A stretch of DNA of 64,000 nucleotides, taken from the NCBI GenBank assembly GCA_033032175.1, contig CM065309.1, forward strand, positions 2,604,001 through 2,668,000, read 5' to 3'. The translations under genes and the position numbers were made by a program. The notes beneath the pieces are model-generated. The model was not told the DNA's origin, did no database searches, and saw only the letters and a program-made list of their open reading frames with translations. This stretch comes from Saturnia japonica (taxonomy: Eukaryota > Arthropoda > Insecta > Lepidoptera > Saturniidae). This document shows positions 59,001 through 64,000 of this stretch, in pieces; position 1 is the stretch's first letter, and every line of letters begins with the position of its first letter.

Positions 59001-62000
59001 AAGCGATATACCTATTGTAAACTATCTGGATTAGACAGTTTTGCTACAAGTGAAAATTTTCATTGTGTTATTCCACATGTGGTGACAATGAAACTTGGGT
59101 GAAAGTTTGTATGAAGAACTCGTCATGTCTTAAAATAGGGATATTCATATTTATGCTTTTGGTAAGAAAGAAATAAAAATATTTATTTAATAAAAATTGT
59201 ACACGGAAAATACACGCCATTCCTCGACTGATACGGCATAACTAAATAATTCTAGGTAATCTCTGGGTTAGTCCAGACGGTTGTGCTTATGAGGGTCCGA
59301 GATCCGTATCAAATGTAATTTTCTCGATAATATTTATATATACGCAGATACCGCGCAACGTGAGACTTCTGTATGTGCACGCGTACCAGTCGCTAGTTTA
59401 CAACCGCGCGGTGACGGAGCGCCTGCGTCGGCTCGGGCTCCGCCCCGCTGTCGGGGACCTCGTGCCGCTGCTTCCACACGACGAAGGTATCACTTTCACT
59501 ATACGCTATACCAACCCTCAAGCATTTAAATTTAAAAAATTAAAAAAAAAGTTTTTTTAAGTCCGTTTTTTTTCCTTTTTAATAACTTGTTTGTTTATAG
59601 TATAGTACTGGAAAGAGATGGAACTATGCTTGATAGGAAATACGGAAACGATGGTGACCACCGACAGATCGATAATCCATCGAGTTTATAACCATTATGT
59701 GCCTGGTGGTCGCATCCTTAGAAACATATTGTCTAAAGCGAAAGGAAACATGATATAGCCGGATTATTATTATTATTTTTTATAATAGCTGATGGTGTAA
59801 GCACAGGACAATCGAAACGCAACAGCGACCATCGAACGATGTAATCCATCGGCGGTCGCCGCTACATGCCGGCTTGCATGATAACTCTTCACGTTACGCT
59901 TAAAGGATCCGATGTCGTAAGAAGGATGGAACACATTGGCCGGGAGAAGGTTCCACAGCGTCACGGTACGACAAATATAAGTCATAGAGAACATTTTATT
60001 TCGTTATCTAAAACTGGTAATATTGAACGTTAGCCTGTTTAATTCCTGTTCTAGTTCCTACATGAGCTATCTCGTAGAGTCGTAAGGTGGCCTTTGGTGT
60101 ATTCGTTGTGTTATTGAGTTGGTTCGTGCGTGTTACGTGGGTCGGTAAATTGGTATCATAATTCCCAAATAAACGTGTATTATTAATGTAATCAAAAGGT
60201 ATAAAGTATTTAACACGACAGCGACACGTAGCAAATACGGAAAAGTATTTTCTATCTATTTAAATCAATTGATTGAGGTTTGCGTTTGTGCGCGCATCAC
60301 GCAATAAATACCTTATAGATTTTGGTACTTCTTGGGTACTAGGCGTTCAATGATGTATATTTTTTCCGTGCAGAAGTGGGTTTATAATATTAGTATAGAT
60401 TAAAGCGAACGAAGTTTAGGTTGCTAGTTTTAAATAAAGTCCCACATGTAATCCAGTGTTTCCACTGAATTGATGTAAGATTCTTACACCCCTGGTTTTG
60501 TTAGTCTTCTTAGCATACCGTAGTCTATAGACGCTTGTAATACCAGAGTCATCACTAGCGCGTGGTCGATCTTGATTGAACCAACGAGATCTGAGAACCC
60601 TGCTCACCGCAGGAACACAACACAAGGTTATTTGACTGTGATCCTGTAGGCAGTCTGACTACCCAAAGTAGAGAGAAATCTACAAAGAGATTTATATCAA
60701 TATTCGTACCTATTCTGCAGCTGAAGCGTGCGAAAACGAGTTAGACGTTGAGGATAATGAAAATGATTTGGAATCTGAACAAGATGATGACTTAAAAGAT
60801 GTCAGCGGCAATAACGACAGCGATGACAACAATGAAAGCGATGAGAATAGAGACGCTGAAAATAAACAAAACGTCGATGATACAAAGAAAGCAACATCGG
60901 ACAATGATAAACAGTCGGACGATGATAATGATTCTGAAAAACCTAAGACTAAAGTTGAAGTTAAAGTTTTGACTCAAGAGGACATCGATAGCTCCCAGTA
61001 CACGCTATACGATATCGTGATGCCGTTACCCGGGCACAATGTTGAATATCCGCCGAATATGAAGGAGTTTTATGAGGAGACGCTGAAGAAAGACGGTCTG
61101 ACCTTAAGCATGAAGCATAAAGTCAAGTAAGTATGAGTTCAAATATAAGTAATATTTGAAGTAATCCAAAGAGTAAAAATAATTCTTGCATTAGTTACTA
61201 GATGGCGAAAAAATCTGATATTTACATAGATTACAAAATAAATAAGTTAGTTACGATAGCTATAGATGGATGTCAGTAAAACATTTTTTAATTGGTATTA
61301 ATAAAATCGATTCTTAAGGAATAATGACCTTTTGACAGTAAACATAACGCGTTTGAGTTAACGCTTGTATTAATTTCATTCTTCATAAAATTTCCATACC
61401 CCCTTATATGAATTCCTAAGGAGTAAACTCCAATAAACTGCAAAAGAAGTTGGCGACTGTAGTTTTGAATCGTTCTTGCGCAGGTCGTTTAGCATGTCGG
61501 GCGCGTACCGGCGCGTCGCGGTGCGCCCCGCGGACGTGAGTTGGCGCTGCGTGCGCTACTCCGACCCGCACGCGGACCTGCTCCGCTCCGACCTCGACGA
61601 GCTCGAAGGGAACGACGACCTCGGCATCCTACCCGGTTAGGAAACTATTTCGAGTCTTTACTCATTATTGGCGTAGTCAGGATTTTGGCTATGGGGCAGG
61701 CAAGGGAAACTACTGTAATATTTTTTTATACTTGCTTGACCGACACTTTTCTTGGGAAGAGGGAAATAAAATGGCATATAAAATAAGTCAAATATTAGAA
61801 AGCAAATTCCAAGTTCCAAGTTTAGTGAAGCTGTAAAAGCCGCAGCGGCTTCAGGGCCCCTAAGGCTAACAGTATAGTCAGTTCTAAAATAAAAAGAAAG
61901 CAAGTTTATTAAATGTTAAAAATCTCGATACTACAATATAATATAGTATTACTTATATTTATAACTAGTTGTGCCCGCGACATCGTTCGCGTGGACAGAA

Positions 62001-63340
62001 TGCCGTCGATCGGGCATACGCGCGAATCGTGCTACTTCCGCTCCGGGTTATATGCTTATTGTGGGTGTTCCTTAGAAGATAGATATATGATCTCGTTGAC
62101 TTTTTTGTAGGTTTTTTTAATAATATATTAATCTGATATATCTCTTATTGTTTACTCAGCGTAAGCCATTTAAGCGCCCGAATTGATTCACCATCACCAT
62201 GAACAGTTTTTTTTTAATATGTGCGTAACCCTAATTCTTTTTCTAAAATAAAATAGCCCATGTTACTCCATATAACATCAGCTATCTAACCAGTGAAAGT
62301 CCCGTCAAAATTGGTCCAACCATTTCGGCGATTACCTGGAACAAACAGACAGATAAACAGATAAAAAATTTAAAAATGTTTTTTTTTTTTTTTATAGGTG
62401 TCGTATATACATATACTTTGATATGCATTTAGTAATAAGCTGTTATTTTGATATTACAAACAGACACTTCAATTTTATTAATTATATAAACGTTGTCAAA
62501 TAAATAGGTACCGCATTCTAGATCGAATAGGACCTCAACTAGGTCAAACGTTCTTTTTTTTCATTGCAAAATTTCATGATTCAAATATATCTGTTTAAGC
62601 TGTATCAATCAGTCTTATAAGTGTTCATTATCTAGACCTCTATAGTGATATCCATTTGTGACAGCAGTTTCACATCAATTTTGCGGTGTTACTCATCCAC
62701 TTAGTAGCAAATGTTAATTTACAAGCATTGTCGTCAAATATGTAGAAATATTTGGACAGCAAATATTTGCATATCTATACTAGCTGTGCCTTGCGGTTTC
62801 ACCTGTGTTATAATCTTCCTCAATAAATGGGCTATAGAAGTTAAAAAAAAATCGAACCTGTCATTAGTTCCAGAGATTAGCGTGTTTAAACCAACAAACA
62901 AAAACGATCTCTTGGGCTTTATCTTTCCGCTTCAAAAATAGGGAATCGATTTATATGATTCTTTTTTTGTTGTAAAGGGGATACCTCAAGGTTGGTCCCA
63001 TTTAAAATGAATTAGCATTGAACCTTGAACTTCGAAGATACATTAGGGCACCCCTCAAAATCATTAAGGTCGGTTTCCTTTTTCGTTAAAAATTACCTCG
63101 TAATATTATAATGTATATAATTATCTACTTCTAGATGGTAAGTTTAAAGCCGTGCTCTTGACGATGACTCTGCCGTCGAGTTGTTACGCTACGATGGCGC
63201 TCAGGGAACTGATGAAAGTCGATACATCATCGATGACACAAGCCTTGCAGAATGATTATTATAAGCTCGGCGAAAACACCAATAAGAGGCCCGCTGACGG
63301 TGAAGCCGGCGAGGAAGCTAAGAAGCAGAAAGTGGAATAA
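44069..63340 (+). CDS. Pus7: PUS7/TruD-family tRNA/mRNA pseudouridine synthase, eleven exons
   Basis: Exons: 44069-44334, 46902-47115, 48905-49046, 49721-49841, 51655-51843 (or from 51652), 53554-53728, 54858-55055, 59348-59486, 60721-61126, 61484-61635 and 63135-63340. All use GT-AG and keep phase, giving about 735 residues. The enzyme converts uridine to pseudouridine in tRNA and mRNA. Visible landmarks: a Gly/Arg-rich N-tail (GRGAP-like, WRGNRRNRG); [25 protein letters not shown] split over exons 1-2; the catalytic Asp in [15 protein letters not shown] (exon 5); [12 protein letters not shown] (exon 6); [14 protein letters not shown] (exon 8); [16 protein letters not shown] (exon 9); [16 protein letters not shown] (exon 11). 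A run of about 65 Asp/Glu/Asn-rich residues precedes [10 protein letters not shown] in exon 9, longer than I recall in vertebrate PUS7. The end is Lys-rich (KKQKVE), nuclear-signal-like. The stop overlaps AATAAA. Confidence 0.92.
45175..45335 (-). repeat. LINE 3' UTR copy (in PUS7 intron 1)
   Basis: On the + strand 'atggcttttacagctttact' and 'ggcaagcgcttaaggcactc' match the LINE tail at 6350-6450 in reverse. It is a strongly 5'-truncated insertion. Confidence 0.6.
45965..46055 (+). repeat. LINE 3' UTR copy, opposite to the one at 45175
   Basis: 'ggtgaagctgtaaaagccac' followed by 'tgaggcttcaatgccctcat' matches the tail at 6350. With 45175-45335 it forms an inverted pair about 630 bases apart in PUS7 intron 1, which could pair in the transcript. 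Confidence 0.6.
46341..46738. repeat. Interspersed repeat with inverted ends (PUS7 intron 1)
   Basis: CCGATTTTAACGGGACTTTC begins the left arm (46341-46364), and the right arm (46715-46738) is its near-perfect complement (CAGTGAAAGTC...AAAATCGG). The interior matches 61965-62340, including 'atgccgtcgatcgg', the AGCGTAAGCCATTTAAGC block and 'taacatcagctatct'. Non-coding. Confidence 0.6.
47145..47555 (+). mobile_element. Foldback MITE, copy 2 (left arm only), interrupted
   Basis: ATCCGGCAGTTGACAACTTT at 47145 and GTTGAAAATAATACATATG match the left arm of the MITE at 21516. After an insertion the match resumes with 'cattaatatacc', 'taaaaagtg' and 'atcctgtgatgtcatcatta'. The right arm is absent. 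It lies in PUS7 intron 2, 30 bases after the exon 2 donor. Confidence 0.7.
47207..47404. mobile_element. 198-bp insertion inside the MITE, class unknown
   Basis: ATACATATG occurs at 47198-47206 and exactly again at 47405-47413; the uninterrupted MITE copy has the equivalent site once (ATACCTATG). The insert is GC-rich, non-coding and without a poly(A) tail. An AATATATA string near 47223 and TCAGTC near 47269 have the spacing of a TATA box and an arthropod initiator, so a solo LTR is possible. TG...CA ends would not give a normal duplication, so the class stays open. Confidence 0.6.
47560..48904. other. PUS7 intron 2 remainder
   Basis: No repeat family or coding frame was recognised. Around 48395-48450 there is a C-rich patch in otherwise AT-rich sequence. 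Confidence 0.4.
49319..49370. repeat. Inverted repeat in PUS7 intron 3
   Basis: TTCCCGTGTACAAAATTTC (49319-49337) and GAAAATTGTACACGGGAA (49353-49370) form a near-perfect stem with a 15-base loop. The text 'ttgtacacggaaaatacac' recurs near 59200, so this is part of a dispersed repeat. Confidence 0.6.
50140..50700 (+). mobile_element. CR1-like LINE reverse transcriptase fragment (PUS7 intron 4)
   Basis: The + strand translates, with stops and shifts, to FADDTKIMG (YADD-type motif), [11 protein letters not shown], then [25 protein letters not shown] and a RATK-like stretch. That is the order of palm and thumb in CR1/L2-type LINEs. It is a decayed internal fragment. Confidence 0.65.
50840..51010 (+). 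repeat. tRNA-derived SINE (PUS7 intron 4)
   Basis: A box A-like TTAGTCTAATGGCC is followed by box B-like GGATTCGACT, then 'tgttattgggtttttctatg', shared exactly with the SINE at 15690. Its box B has lost a base compared with GGTTCGATTCC. Confidence 0.65.
51850..53550. other. PUS7 intron 5
   Basis: No coding frame. A reverse copy of the AGCGTAAGCCATTTAAGC block lies near 53350-53372. The rest is AT-rich with no named repeat. Confidence 0.45.
54743..54767. repeat. Perfect 10-bp hairpin in PUS7 intron 6
   Basis: AATAGACAGA, a 5-base loop, then TCTGTCTATT. It lies 90 bases before exon 7. It may be incidental or the centre of a small foldback repeat. Confidence 0.5.
56263..58170 (+). mobile_element. 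Nearly intact Tc1-like transposon nested in the pogo-like shell
   Basis: Inverted ends of 28 bases (56263-56290 and 58143-58170) begin CACACATCAAAAAAGTCTAA and CACTCATCAAAAAAGTCTAA and differ at one position. TA flanks both sides (56261-56262, 58171-58172). The element is 1908 bases with a single transposase gene. Such preserved ends argue for recent arrival. Confidence 0.9.
56879..57901 (+). pseudogene. Tc1-like transposase with one internal stop
   Basis: One frame runs from ATG 56879 to TAA 57901 (340 codons, the usual Tc1 length), broken only by TGA at 57374-57376. In order it shows paired helix-turn-helix motifs ([20 protein letters not shown], then [10 protein letters not shown]), a GR-rich hook (HPGRKRSTT), FSDESRF with the first Asp, [10 protein letters not shown] with the second, and [12 protein letters not shown] with Glu 34 residues later (DD34E). 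The stop sits where relatives usually have an Arg, so CGA to TGA at a CpG is likely. It cuts the protein between the first and second catalytic residues. Confidence 0.9.
59763..60060 (-). mobile_element. 5'-truncated CR1-like LINE 3' end (PUS7 intron 8)
   Basis: The minus strand encodes [19 protein letters not shown], the conserved end of CR1-type reverse transcriptases, then a 3' UTR and an ATA-type microsatellite tail (59763-59776 on +). A fragment of a related tail is at 4060-4230. Confidence 0.65.
60430..60700 (+). repeat. Lepidopteran interspersed repeat, copy 4
   Basis: 'tcactagcgcgtggtcgatc', then 'cgcaggaacacaacacaagg' and 'aagtagagagaaatct', in the order seen at 2.7 and 27.5-28.5 kb. 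It ends about 20-40 bases before PUS7 exon 9, close to where that exon's branch point and polypyrimidine tract must be. Confidence 0.65.
61820..61890 (+). repeat. LINE 3' UTR copy (PUS7 intron 10)
   Basis: 'gtgaagctgtaaaagccgca' and 'ggcttcagggccc' match the tail at 6350. Short, 5'-truncated. Confidence 0.6.
61965..62400 (+). repeat. Interspersed repeat, relative of 46341-46738
   Basis: It shares 'atgccgtcgatcgg', the AGCGTAAGCCATTTAAGCG block (about 62158) and 'agtgaaagtcccgtcaaaat' with the PUS7 intron 1 copy. It begins with 'gtgcccgcgacatcgttcgc', a start often seen in lepidopteran SINE-like repeats, and ends in a long T run. Confidence 0.6.
62780..62930 (+). repeat. SINE-like fragment (PUS7 intron 10)
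   Basis: 'actagctgtgccttgcggtt' and 'agagattagcgtgtttaaac' followed by CAAA-rich text resemble the start and end of the same broad repeat type as 61965. Worn. Confidence 0.45.
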
Positions 63341-63483
63341 ATAAATAAAAAATTATAATTAAATTTTAATAGGTATTTTATTTTTTTTAAACTGAATTAA
63401 TTAAACATGAATCATCTAAAATTAATCTGTATGATATAATTATTTTAGACAAGGAATTTAGAACAAAAACTCTGTCGTACATG
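63341..63483. other. PUS7 3' flank
   Basis: Short AT-rich stretch with overlapping AATAAA strings from 63336 (overlapping the stop codon) onward. One of these probably sets the mRNA end. Confidence 0.45.
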
Positions 63484-63491
63484 GTTTTGAA

Positions 63492-63923
63492 CTGGAGATG
63501 TTACGAATGTTCGTATTCGTATGTGCGAAAGATTCGCATAATATTAAACATTCGCTACCACTCTCACGTTTGCAAAAAATTAACGTTTGTAAAAATATTT
63601 TGCGAATGCGAGTGGTACTGAATCTGAATTGTGTGAGCAATTGATTTCAATGCCTCCGGCCACTGAGAAATCACTTCATGGGGTAAAAAGCAGCCAAGTA
63701 ATTATGTACCTATCTATTTGTAAAATTTAATTAACGAAATTTGATCACTAATATATATACACATTTAATTTCATTGTAACTTAAACTTAATAAGAATGAC
63801 AATTAAGGCCAAATAATAACAAAAAAAAATTATGCCTTTTCTGACTTAGTGTTCGCATTGCAAACGTTCGCAATCGCGAATGTTAAAATTTGACGTTTGT
63901 ACGTTACGAATTGTAACATCCCT
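63492..63923. mobile_element. hAT-like MITE with perfect 8-bp target duplication
   Basis: GTTTTGAA flanks exactly (63484-63491 and 63924-63931). The ends are GGAGATGTTACGAA on the left and AGGGATGTTACAAT on the minus strand at the right. Subterminal regions repeat CGAATG/CATTCG and GTTCG motifs. No coding capacity. Confidence 0.75.
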
Positions 63924-64000
63924 GTTTTGAAGATTACTTTTGAAGTCATAATCTACAAAAATAGGCTGTATACACTTCTCGCACTGGAATAACTTTTAAA

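Noticed and set aside
1..64000. CRISPR arrays, operons, riboswitches and bacterial-type features
   Set aside because: The window is intron-bearing animal nuclear DNA; no regularly spaced direct repeats or ribosome binding sites were seen.

Overview
The window is AT-rich animal nuclear DNA, almost certainly from a lepidopteran (moth or butterfly). Genes are split by GT-AG introns, one gene is an insect-type seven-transmembrane odorant receptor, and the intergenic DNA is packed with insect-type mobile elements: non-LTR elements, a BEL/Pao element, Tc1-like elements, hAT-like MITEs, and tRNA-derived SINEs with the short-repeat style usual in Lepidoptera. No prokaryotic features, CRISPR arrays or intact tRNA/rRNA genes were seen. 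Species cannot be named from sequence alone.

Four cellular genes can be rebuilt, all on the + strand. (1) 1454-8463: an odorant receptor with five coding exons; exon 1 has a net one-base frameshift, so it is a pseudogene or a sequence error. (2) 14735-18732: a four-exon PIH1-domain protein. (3) 39733-40331: a highly divergent histone H2A variant. It has an intron in the coding sequence, another in the 5' UTR, a poly(A) signal, a very short N-tail and a C-terminal SQEY as in H2A.X. This is the most interesting gene here. (4) 44069-63340: an eleven-exon PUS7/TruD-family pseudouridine synthase of about 735 residues with an acidic insertion; its introns hold many transposons.

Mobile elements fill the rest. 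10.9-14.3 kb is a Jockey-like LINE interrupted by an RNase H-bearing LINE fragment with an 11-bp target duplication. 21.5-23.2 kb and 27.7-28.9 kb hold foldback and hAT-like MITEs. 28898-35250 is a full-length but frameshifted BEL/Pao retrotransposon on the minus strand (GC-rich against its surroundings). 35572-36414 is an internally deleted LTR element. 36.4-39.1 kb holds two LINE pieces meeting head-on. 40.9-41.9 kb is a dead Tc1-like element. In PUS7 intron 7 a nearly intact Tc1-like element (56263-58170) sits inside a pogo/Tigger-like element (55480-58457). A hAT-like MITE with a perfect 8-bp duplication closes the window (63492-63923).

The four genes show no sign of a shared pathway: chemosensation, chaperone/dynein-assembly type PIH1 function, chromatin, and RNA modification. 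All reading frames, splice sites and repeat boundaries were judged by eye from the sequence; family names come from remembered motifs and no search was run.
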